This document shows, one piece after another, positions 1-6,007 of a DNA stretch of 11,975 nt; the stretch's first letter is position 1, and each line of letters starts with the position of its first letter. This stretch comes from JAYUHK01 sp043767025. Lineage in GTDB: Bacteria; Bacteroidota; Bacteroidia; Chitinophagales; Saprospiraceae. The notes under the pieces are model-generated. The model saw only the letters and a list, made by a program, of their open reading frames with translations, was not told the origin of the DNA and did not search any database. A program made the translations under genes and the position numbers. The DNA is taken from the NCBI GenBank assembly GCA_043767025.1, contig JAYUHK010000180.1:1-11975 (forward strand). The letters are read 5' to 3'.

Positions 1-51
1 GGATTTTTAAGCAAAAACTTTAGAATTTATACAGAGCACTTGATTTTTTTG

Positions 52-81
52 GTTACTTTTTTTATCAAGAAAAAAAGTGAC
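52..81. repeat. Inverted repeat (12 bp arms, A/T-rich hairpin)
   Basis: GTTACTTTTTTT at 52-63 pairs with AAAAAAAGTGAC at 70-81, with one G-T wobble and a 6 nt loop. The transcript could fold into a hairpin. It may be a remnant of a terminator for a gene left of the window or a small dispersed repeat. No T-run outside the stem marks it clearly as a rho-independent terminator. Confidence 0.45.
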
Positions 82-154
82 AAAAGCGAAGTCAATAGCT
101 ACAAAGCTAAGCTTAAATGAGCCAATTTAAAATCCATGCGTAACATGAGTTATT

Positions 155-259
155 AAGTTTTTACACTCAAATAGATGACATTTAATATTCAACATAATTC
201 GTTGATTTTCAATAGTTTATGATGACTCAAAATTAAAAACTAAAAACTTATAACTACTT
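155..259 (+). repeat. Dispersed repeat family A, copy 1
   Basis: This ~105 bp AT-rich unit begins near AAGTTTTTACACTCAAATAG and ends with TTATAACTACTT. Copy 2 at 323-420 is nearly identical over the last ~90 bp; there I see two substitutions plus one extra TAAAAAC heptamer here. An inverted copy lies at 11629-11733 and a diverged copy at 7857-7953. It has no coding potential. Confidence 0.85.
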
Positions 260-322
260 CGCAGTCAATACATTCGGTTTTGTGGAAAAAATAACGACCT
301 TTGTGAGTGTATTTTTTACACT

Positions 323-420
323 AAGTTCCTGCACTTAAATAGATGACATTTAATATTCGACATAATTCGTTGATTTTCAATAGTTTATGATGACTCAAAA
401 TTAAAAACTTATAACTACTT
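323..420 (+). repeat. Dispersed repeat family A, copy 2
   Basis: This is a direct copy of the unit at 155-259, offset 168 bp. It lacks one TAAAAAC heptamer, so it reads TTAAAAACTTATAAC where copy 1 reads TTAAAAACTAAAAACTTATAAC across a tandem heptamer. It ends 31 bp before the dehydrogenase start codon and could lie in that gene's leader. Confidence 0.85.
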
Positions 421-451
421 AACTATTATTAGTCTAACACAAACATAAAAA

Positions 452-1405
452 ATGATAAAGATATTAGCCAATGATGGCATACATCCAGACGGAAAATTAT
501 TGCTCGAAGAAGCTGATTATCAAGTAGATACGGAAAAAATTGCGCAAGAAAATTTGCCCACCGCTTTGCAGGATTACGACGTAATCATTGTGCGCAGCGC
601 GACCAAAGTTCGTAAGGATTTGATAGATGCGTGTCCAAATCTCAAAATCATCGCTCGCGGAGGCGTAGGTATGGACAATATCGACGTGGAATACGCGCGC
701 AGCAAGGGAATCGCAGTCATCAATACGCCTGCGGCTTCTTCGCAAGCGGTGGCGGAGTTGGCTTTGGGGCATATCTTTACGCTCGCTCGCTCGCTGCAAG
801 TTTCTAATCGGAACATGACTTCGGCGACTTTCAAGAATCTGAAAAGTAGCCTGTCGGGCGGTATCCAACTACAAGGCAAAACTTTGGGCATTGTTGGGTT
901 CGGGCGCATCGGTCAAGCTATAGCGCGCATGGCGTTGGGCATGGGCTTTCGGGTGCTGCCCGTAGATCCTTTTATTGCGGAGGCGGAGATAAAAATTCCG
1001 ATTTTTGGTCAAAAAAATATTAATTTTTCTATTCGCCTCCAAACCGAAAAATTGGAGGAGGTGCTGCCCAAATGTGATTTTTTGACCGTCCATATTCCGG
1101 GAGTAGATAAGCCGGTGATTGGGAAAGCCGAAATCGCAAAGATGAAAAAAACTGCATTTATTATCAATACTGCTCGCGGCGGCGCAATAGACGAGCAAGC
1201 TCTCCTCGATGCACTCAACGAAGGCAGATTGGCAGGTGCAGGTTTGGACGTTTTTACCAACGAGCCTACGCCGAGCGAGTCGTTGGTGCAGCACGCACGG
1301 ATTTCTGTTTCGCCACACGTCGGCGCAGAAACGCAAGAAGCGCAAATAAACATCGGTACGGAACTCGCTGACCAAATCATCGCATTTTTTGGGGACGATA
1401 AGTAA
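452..1405 (+). CDS. serA: D-3-phosphoglycerate dehydrogenase-type 2-hydroxyacid dehydrogenase, short form without ACT domain
   Basis: This 317-residue protein belongs to the NAD-dependent D-isomer 2-hydroxyacid dehydrogenase family. It probably oxidises 3-phosphoglycerate to 3-phosphohydroxypyruvate, the first step of serine synthesis, in the cytoplasm. The substrate domain is split between the N- and C-termini. The Rossmann core starts near residue 141 with the NAD loop GFGRIG (149-154), and D172 in VDPF is the likely ribose-binding acid. The expected catalytic triad is R242 (NTARGGAID), E271 (NEPTP) and H289 (SPHVGAET). VRSATKVRK (47-55) and GVGMDNID (71-78) are typical of phosphoglycerate dehydrogenases. 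There is no C-terminal ACT domain, so serine feedback through ACT is not expected. The gene stands alone; no serC is visible nearby. Another 2-hydroxyacid substrate is possible. Confidence 0.88.
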   Translation: MIKILANDGIHPDGKLLLEEADYQVDTEKIAQENLPTALQDYDVIIVRSATKVRKDLIDACPNLKIIARGGVGMDNIDVEYARSKGIAVINTPAASSQAVAELALGHIFTLARSLQVSNRNMTSATFKNLKSSLSGGIQLQGKTLGIVGFGRIGQAIARMALGMGFRVLPVDPFIAEAEIKIPIFGQKNINFSIRLQTEKLEEVLPKCDFLTVHIPGVDKPVIGKAEIAKMKKTAFIINTARGGAIDEQALLDALNEGRLAGAGLDVFTNEPTPSESLVQHARISVSPHVGAETQEAQINIGTELADQIIAFFGDDK

Positions 1406-1505
1406 GGAATGTATCTAAAATAAATTACTCATTTTTTCTGCTAAATTACAACCAACCACTGCGTTATTTTTTCGTTACAACGCTCTGCGTTGCGCCTAAA
1501 AAATG
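1406..1505 (-). repeat. Dispersed repeat family B, copy 1 (inverted)
   Basis: This ~100 bp element is the reverse complement of the core at 9331-9432 and 11534-11631. It starts at the base directly after the TAA stop of the dehydrogenase gene. It contains the hairpin CAACGC-TCT-GCGTTG. Weaker similarity to the outer part of the other copies seems to continue to about 1540, filling the convergent gap up to the next gene's stop codon. It may act as a 3'-end structure for one or both genes; that is inference. Confidence 0.8.
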
Positions 1506-1541
1506 CTACGTTACGGATTCAAATTATTCTGTAAAAAAATC

Positions 1542-2066
1542 CTACGCTTGATTGGTACGCGTGCCACCAAAAAAACGCGACCAGCCGAACCGAATAACGA
1601 GAAATAAGCCCGCAAAAATCAGTAGGGCTTGCGAAAACGGGAGATACGAAAAAACGTAGATATGAGTGCGGTCGATGAGCCACATGAAGGCGAGGGTGGC
1701 GGTTATCATCGTTATCAGACCCGATAGTTTTTGGAAGCCGGGTATTTGGTCCAAATCTACGTTGGCGCGTATGAGCCACAGCGTGAGCAGCATCGAAACT
1801 ACAGGCAGAATCTGCGTATAAACGTCCGTGTCAAAGATACTTCTGCGCTCAAAAAGGAAGAGGTAAATGCTCAACGTGACAGCGAACACTCCGGGAATAC
1901 AAATCAAATAAATCAGTGTCGTGTAGAGGTATTTCCAAGGCGAAAGGTGTCCTTCGCCTTTGCCGAGCCAGCTCGCGAGCAGCGCAGTGAACGGAAGTAA
2001 GCCAAAATATCCCAATAGATAAATCGGATTTTGTGCCAATAATTCAAACAGTTCGCGGAGGGTCAT
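1542..2066 (-). CDS. Five-helix integral membrane protein of unknown function
   Basis: This 174-residue, strongly hydrophobic protein has about five predicted membrane spans near residues 15-34, 46-72, 81-100, 114-131 and 138-160. The loops carry charged motifs such as LFERRSIFDTD and ANVDLDQIPGF, and the C-terminus RFGWSRFFGG is rich in basic and aromatic residues. I recognise no catalytic motif and no named family; it resembles conserved hypothetical membrane proteins of Bacteroidota. The ATG at 2066 begins MTLRELFELL. It lies 96 bp downstream of the PAS-like gene on the same strand, so it could be the distal gene of the GTPase cassette, though that gap is larger than the others there. Its 3' end faces the dehydrogenase gene across repeat B. 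Confidence 0.7.
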   Translation of the reverse strand: MTLRELFELLAQNPIYLLGYFGLLPFTALLASWLGKGEGHLSPWKYLYTTLIYLICIPGVFAVTLSIYLFLFERRSIFDTDVYTQILPVVSMLLTLWLIRANVDLDQIPGFQKLSGLITMITATLAFMWLIDRTHIYVFSYLPFSQALLIFAGLFLVIRFGWSRFFGGTRTNQA

Positions 2067-2142
2067 AAATTTTTTTTTGGTTTTTTAGGGTAGTTTCTAC
2101 GGCTCGGAGCAGTCAAAAACATTGATTCGTGACTTCTGACCG

Positions 2143-2177
2143 CTTACCCAAATATCGCAACCTCAACGTTGGGTAAG
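2143..2177. repeat. 9 bp perfect inverted repeat at the 3' end of the PAS-like gene
   Basis: CTTACCCAA (2143-2151) and TTGGGTAAG (2169-2177) are exact reverse complements with a 17 nt spacer containing the PAS-like gene's stop codon. The right arm lies within that gene's last codons. It could be a weak stem-loop attenuating transcription between the PAS-like and membrane-protein genes. No T-run follows on the minus strand. Confidence 0.4.
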
Positions 2178-2585
2178 TTCTTTGAGTTGGCGACTAATCT
2201 CTGTGTCGTGGCTATTCTGTTGATTGTGTTTCAGGCTCACATAATCCGCCGTGAGGTCCAAAATTTTCCAAAGAATATACTTTTTTGTGCCCTCTTGGTG
2301 CAGACATCGGAACGAAAAATCGTAATAGCCGGGCATGAGCGCGAGGTGGTCTGGCTCTACTTTGTAAAAATGAACTTCTGGACTTTCGGGCACGAGCTGC
2401 AAAAGCGAAGGAAAAATACTTTCCACAAAATGATTCCAGCCGGTCACGGGTGCGTGCAGTAGGCTTTGGGTCGAAAAAAGTTTGTCGTCACTTTCCTCGA
2501 TGCGTCCCTGCTCGTCCATAACAATGTGTTGGCAGTTGTCCGCATCAGAAAAAAAGTGACGTTGGTAGCGTTTAAGAAAGCTCAT
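2163..2585 (-). CDS. Small single-domain PAS-like protein, last of the GTPase cassette
   Basis: The protein is 140 residues from the ATG at 2585 (MSFLKRYQRH). A longer reading starting further upstream would overlap the GTPase gene, so I prefer this start. The pattern fits a PAS fold: HIVMDEQGRIEESDDKLF (20-37) as the first strands, a helical middle (FPSLLQLV, 58-65), then YYDFSFRC (88-95) and KYILWKILDLTADY (102-115), where the W..xDLT ending resembles PAS domains of sensor kinases. The C-terminal ~25 residues are polar and helical. There is no kinase, cyclase or other output domain, so it would have to act through a partner. Its start is 41 bp after the GTPase stop on the same strand, implying co-transcription and a possible sensory role for the GTPase. 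The PAS assignment is by pattern only. Confidence 0.68.
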   Translation of the reverse strand: MSFLKRYQRHFFSDADNCQHIVMDEQGRIEESDDKLFSTQSLLHAPVTGWNHFVESIFPSLLQLVPESPEVHFYKVEPDHLALMPGYYDFSFRCLHQEGTKKYILWKILDLTADYVSLKHNQQNSHDTEISRQLKELTQR

Positions 2586-2626
2586 CTGCTTCAGATTATA
2601 GTAAAATATTGGGGTTAAAATTTGAT

Positions 2627-3121
2627 TTATTTTGACTCCGCTACAAATTCTTGGGCGAGCTGTGTGAAAAGACTTTCTACATTTTCGCCAGTTTTCGCAC
2701 TGGTCAGCACGTCCCAACTGATAGGCATTTCGGAGCCAAGTGCCTGCAACTGCTCGTCAGTCAATAAATCTTTTTTATTGCCTACTACCCGGATAGTGGC
2801 GTGGGGAAGCAGATTGCGCAGGTGCGCCAAATCGGTTTCCAAATTTTTGTAGGTGGTCGGGCGATTGAGGTCGAATACATAAAAAACCGCCGCAGCACCC
2901 AGCAGGTACGAATTAGGCACTTTGTCCTGCGATACTTCGCCAGCAATATCCCAAAGAAGGATAGATACTTCTTCCGTACCTACTGTGACAGACTTTTTAT
3001 TGACTTTTACGCCGATAGTCGTAAGGTATTTATCGCTGAAACTTTCGTAGATAAATTGGTTGAAAAGGGAGGTTTTACCTACGCCGAAGCTGCCTGTGAG
3101 TATTACTTTTTTGCTAATCAT
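2627..3121 (-). CDS. Ras/Rab-like small GTPase
   Basis: This 164-residue single-domain protein is close to the minimal Ras-fold length. All five G motifs are visible. G1 is GSFGVGKTS (10-18). G2 is T35 in TTIG. G3 is WDIAGE (57-62), with D58 and G61. G4 is NKKD (115-118). G5 is TSAK (140-143). It should bind and hydrolyse GTP as a cytoplasmic switch. The Gln that normally follows the G3 Gly in Ras and Rab (Gln61) is Glu62 here, so intrinsic hydrolysis may be slow or depend on a partner. There is no C-terminal Cys, so no prenyl anchor. G3 is the Ras-type DxxG with Asp retained, unlike classical MglA. The gene sits between a longin/roadblock-like gene (33 bp upstream) and a PAS-like gene (41 bp downstream). 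The cellular process is unknown; surface motility or polarity are only guesses. Confidence 0.92.
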   Translation of the reverse strand: MISKKVILTGSFGVGKTSLFNQFIYESFSDKYLTTIGVKVNKKSVTVGTEEVSILLWDIAGEVSQDKVPNSYLLGAAAVFYVFDLNRPTTYKNLETDLAHLRNLLPHATIRVVGNKKDLLTDEQLQALGSEMPISWDVLTSAKTGENVESLFTQLAQEFVAESK

Positions 3122-3154
3122 TTTTTTGACTGTTATTAGTTAGTTTTATTTATT

Positions 3155-3982
3155 TTAGTTTGGTTTTTTACTGTTGAAAAATTTTCCCAATCTTTCTGAT
3201 ATTTCGTGGTGGTTGGTTTGGTCATCACTTTTTAAGAGCATTGCGAGTTCTTTTTCTGCAAAATCGAGCAGTGAATCCGATAGTTTCTCTTTTTCTGCTG
3301 CCGAAAGAGAGCCGCTCATAGCAACTGCGATGTAGTAGGAATGAAAATTTTGGATAAAAATTTTATACGTTCCGTACTCTATCATCTCTAAATCTTCCTT
3401 TTCGCGCTGAAAAGCGTCTTCTACGAATGATTTTATAGCTGTCAGCATACCCGCTATTACTTCGCTGTCAATCGTCAGGTGCAGCGAAGCACTGCCCATC
3501 AGCAGCCCCGAATCGCGCTCAATGACGTATATTTCCTCAATAACAGGTCCGTCTATCGAACTCAACAGCATATCGCCGCCGCTCACGCCGAGAAGTCTGT
3601 ACCGAGTCCGCATCGCCAAGCCCCGAAAAGAAAAAATGGCATTCATTCGCTCGTCAATCGATTCTTTCATCAACTGAAACTGGTAAGCGATGTATTTTTT
3701 TATCATCTTTCCGATGGTCGGATAGAGTACGTTCAGCAGCTCGTCTTGCGACGCTTTTATCTTGGCGTCTACAATATTTTCCACTGAATTACGAAATTCC
3801 TTCGGAAAATTTTTTTTCAAAAAATCAATGCGCTGCTCTACGATAGGAGCTACTTTTTCAGAAAATCGAAACGGGTCGTTGAGGATAGTTTGTATCTCTT
3901 TGAGTTCATCTCGGTCTTCTTTGAGTAAAACTTCTTTGAGCTTTCGCATCAATAAATCATCTTCCATCTTTATTTGTGGCAT
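3155..3982 (-). CDS. Helical protein with a longin/roadblock-like C-terminal domain, probable GTPase partner
   Basis: The protein is 275 residues from the ATG at 3982 (MPQIKMEDDL). An in-frame TTG at 3997 and an ATG at 3967 are alternatives, and no ribosome binding site decides between them. Residues 1-145 are charged and helical, including LYPTIGKMIKKYI (86-98) and FSFRGLAMRTRYRLLG (117-132). Residues ~148-225 alternate strands and helices (IEEIYVIERDSGLLMG, IAGMLTAIKSFVEDAF, MIEYGTYKIFIQN, YYIAVAMSG), a pattern like the longin/roadblock folds that regulate prokaryotic small GTPases. From memory, this arrangement also occurs as the N-terminal part of OmpA-family proteins in cyanobacteria and others; here no OmpA domain follows. 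No signal peptide is seen, so it is probably cytoplasmic. Its gene directly precedes the GTPase gene, suggesting an effector, GAP or scaffold role. Confidence 0.72.
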   Translation of the reverse strand: MPQIKMEDDLLMRKLKEVLLKEDRDELKEIQTILNDPFRFSEKVAPIVEQRIDFLKKNFPKEFRNSVENIVDAKIKASQDELLNVLYPTIGKMIKKYIAYQFQLMKESIDERMNAIFSFRGLAMRTRYRLLGVSGGDMLLSSIDGPVIEEIYVIERDSGLLMGSASLHLTIDSEVIAGMLTAIKSFVEDAFQREKEDLEMIEYGTYKIFIQNFHSYYIAVAMSGSLSAAEKEKLSDSLLDFAEKELAMLLKSDDQTNHHEISERLGKFFNSKKPN

Positions 3983-4019
3983 AAGAAAAGCACTCAAAAG
4001 TTGTATCCAAAAGATTTTT

Positions 4020-4400
4020 TTATATCCCCACTGCTAATTTTTTGCCCAGTTCGGCAAACAAGTTTCCGATGAGTGCCTTGTCGCCTTTGCTGCCTTCATT
4101 GATGGAATTTTTCATTTCGTGAATATTATCCTTCAGCGTTTTTTCCAAGCGGTCGAAGCGTTGAGCGATTTCTTGCTCCAAGGCGACCATTCGCTGCTCG
4201 TTTTGCTGGCGCATCGTGTGTATCTGCTCATTGAACACCATTTCTTGGCGAGCAAAACTCTCCTCCATCTCTCGGAACCGCTCCTCGTATTCCGAAATTT
4301 GCTGCCCCATCAAGATGTCGCGTATCATTCCGATGTCGCCGAATCCGCCTCCGTTCATAGAAGTTGGGCTGCCCATTGTTGCGTTATCTTTTTTGACCAT
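4020..4400 (-). CDS. Coiled-coil protein, first gene of the GTPase cassette
   Basis: This 126-residue protein starts at the ATG at 4400 (MVKKDNATMG). A flexible N-terminus rich in Gly, Asn and Ser (to about residue 24) is followed by GMIRDILMG and a long amphipathic helix, roughly residues 36-100. That helix is dense in Glu, Gln, Arg and Met, with heptad-like spacing in stretches such as RMVALEQEIAQRFDRLEKTL, as expected for a coiled coil. The tail (KALIGNLFAELGKKLAVGI) may be a short amphipathic helix. There is no signal peptide, membrane span or enzymatic motif. The next gene starts about 37 bp downstream on the same strand, so it is probably co-transcribed and may be a scaffold for the GTPase complex. 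I do not recognise a named family. Confidence 0.72.
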   Translation of the reverse strand: MVKKDNATMGSPTSMNGGGFGDIGMIRDILMGQQISEYEERFREMEESFARQEMVFNEQIHTMRQQNEQRMVALEQEIAQRFDRLEKTLKDNIHEMKNSINEGSKGDKALIGNLFAELGKKLAVGI

Positions 4401-4609
4401 AGTAGTGTGTGTGAGTACGGTTTTACTTCGTAATTAGTTTAATTTGCAGTTAAGTTATTGTTTTTCAGGAAGTTATATACCTATTTTTTTAAAAAATGTA
4501 CAAAAGCAAATGCCTTTTTTAATTTTCTACGAAATATTATGCCAATATTACGAGTTTTATCTTACTTTGGCAATTACTTGTAACTTTTTTTTCAAAAAAT
4601 ATTTTTTTC
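4401..4609. other. Divergent intergenic region between the GTPase cassette and the deacetylase-like gene
   Basis: This 209 bp AT-rich gap must hold promoters for both directions. On the plus strand, TTACTTTG at 4562-4569 is one mismatch from the Bacteroidota -7 box TAnnTTTG, about 40 bp before the 4610 start. No exact box was found for the minus-strand cassette. An A/T palindromic stretch lies near 4483-4498. Confidence 0.4.
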
Positions 4610-5929
4610 ATGGAGCGGATTCTGGTTTGGAGTGCTTTTGATAGTGAGCGGCTTCGGTTCGCTCTGTCTGTCCTCCTCACCGATTGTCTTGGCGTATCTT
4701 TTGAACTCACGGGCGACGAAATCAAATTCCGCAACAGCAGCCAAGCCAAAATCTGTTACCACTCCCACCGCATTGCGCCCGACGCTTGTTTTATTCCTTC
4801 CTGCGGATTGCTTGCGGAGCAAACCATCGTTCCGCAACAGATAACTGCAGCAGATTGTGACGGATTAGCGGCTTTTTTTTTCGTGCCGACTTCGGACGAT
4901 GATTTTTCTTTTGACTTACTTTCGCTCGTTTTTTATTTGGTCAGCCGCTACGAAGAGTATTTACCCGATGCTGCTCGCGATGCGCACGGCAGATTCACGG
5001 CTTCTCAAAGCGTTGCTTTTCAGAACGATTTTTTACAAAAACCATTGGTTCAACTTTGGGCGCAACGCCTGAAAAAAAATCTACTTTCCTACTTTCCGCA
5101 GCTTACTTTTGAGCCGCCTGAATACCATTTCCAACCCACTTATGATATAGATATGGCGTGGGCGTTTTTGCACAAAGGTTTTTTGCGGACTGCCGCAGGC
5201 TTCGTCAATGATTTGCTGCGCTTTCGTTGGCAAAAATTAGCACACCGAGTCACTACGCATTGCGGCTTTCGACGCGATGATTATGATACGTTTGAAAAAT
5301 TAGATAAGTTGCACCGACTCCACGATTTGTGTCCTATTTTCTTTTTTTTGGTCGGCAATTATGACCAAAAATACGACAAAAATACTTCATTTCGAGTGCC
5401 TGCATTTCAAAAATTGATACAAAAAATTGCCGCTCAATATCCTATTGGCTTGCACCCATCGTATCAATCTAATTATTTGGAAAAGCGATTGGATTTAGAA
5501 AAAAAACGTTTAGAATCTATTATTTTTCAAAATATTAGCAAGAGTCGGCAGCATTTTTTAAAACTTTCTTTGCCGCATACTTATCGGCAACTGATAGCCG
5601 AAGGGCTGTCAGAAGACTACACGATGGGCTATGCCGAAGCGGTCGGATTTCGGGCATCTACCGCACTGCCTTTCTGTTGGTATGATTTGGAAAATGAAAA
5701 AATAACCGCTTTCCGCGTCCACTCTTTTCAGATTATGGACGTTAGCCTTCGCCAATATCAAGCCTGCTCGCCCGAAGCCGCCAAAGTCCAAATCAACGAA
5801 TTGTCGGCGGCGGTGCGCGCCGTCGGCGGCGAATTTGTTTCTATTTGGCACAACAGTTCGTTTGCAGCGTCCGAAGGTTGGGACGGCTGGGCAGAGGTAC
5901 ATGATTTTTTGCTTGCCACAGGAAAATAG
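4610..5929 (+). CDS. Polysaccharide deacetylase-like protein (divergent NodB/CE4-type)
   Basis: This 439-residue protein resembles the divergent 'polysaccharide deacetylase family' proteins of Bacteroidota. The N-terminal ~165 residues form a separate domain (SRYEEYLPDAARDAHGRF, 112-129, is characteristic). The catalytic-like barrel starts at PTYDIDMAW (176-184). D179 and D181 would be the metal and base Asp pair of motif 1, and IGLHPSYQSN (279-288), with H282, resembles motif 2. Later conserved-looking segments are SRQHFLKL (312-319), GFRASTALPFCWYDL (346-360) and VSIWHNSSF (410-418) with H414. CE4 enzymes remove N-acetyl groups from cell-wall or exopolysaccharide sugars, but the substrate here is unknown. 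No signal peptide is obvious, so it may act in the cytoplasm on a precursor. The ATG at 4610 gives a sensible N-terminus. Confidence 0.72.
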   Translation: MERILVWSAFDSERLRFALSVLLTDCLGVSFELTGDEIKFRNSSQAKICYHSHRIAPDACFIPSCGLLAEQTIVPQQITAADCDGLAAFFFVPTSDDDFSFDLLSLVFYLVSRYEEYLPDAARDAHGRFTASQSVAFQNDFLQKPLVQLWAQRLKKNLLSYFPQLTFEPPEYHFQPTYDIDMAWAFLHKGFLRTAAGFVNDLLRFRWQKLAHRVTTHCGFRRDDYDTFEKLDKLHRLHDLCPIFFFLVGNYDQKYDKNTSFRVPAFQKLIQKIAAQYPIGLHPSYQSNYLEKRLDLEKKRLESIIFQNISKSRQHFLKLSLPHTYRQLIAEGLSEDYTMGYAEAVGFRASTALPFCWYDLENEKITAFRVHSFQIMDVSLRQYQACSPEAAKVQINELSAAVRAVGGEFVSIWHNSSFAASEGWDGWAEVHDFLLATGK

Positions 5930-5967
5930 TTTGCTCCAAGTGTCTAAAAAATTACTGCCTTTTTCTG

Positions 5968-5975
5968 TACTTTTG
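5968..5975 (+). promoter_or_regulatory. Bacteroidota -7 box (TACTTTTG)
   Basis: TACTTTTG matches the Bacteroidota primary sigma factor -7 consensus TAnnTTTG exactly. It is followed by GCGCAG and lies 33 bp before the ATG at 6008. No good -33 TTG element was found at the expected spacing. It suggests that the TMTC-like gene has its own promoter despite the short gap to the upstream gene. Confidence 0.6.
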
Positions 5976-6007
5976 CGCAGCGAATAAAATTATTCAAAAT
6001 AAATGTG

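Larger units (their letters stand above)
1..451. other. Gene-free left edge upstream of the dehydrogenase gene
   Basis: I see no credible coding region here. The stretch holds the hairpin at 52-81, two direct copies of repeat family A (155-259 and 323-420), and between them a small inverted repeat near 306-322 (AGTGTA, five T, TACACT). No exact TAnnTTTG promoter box was found in front of the gene starting at 452, so its promoter is unassigned. Confidence 0.6.

Noticed and set aside
155..420. Possible CRISPR-like array formed by two direct repeats
   Set aside because: The units are ~100 bp, there are only two in tandem, other copies are dispersed and inverted, and no cas gene is present.
3983..3997. 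TTG start adding five residues to the longin-like protein
   Set aside because: An ATG 15 bp downstream is available and there is no ribosome binding site favouring TTG; kept only as an alternative.
6005..6007. GTG directly before the ATG of the TMTC-like gene
   Set aside because: ATG is the commoner start and the choice alters only one residue.
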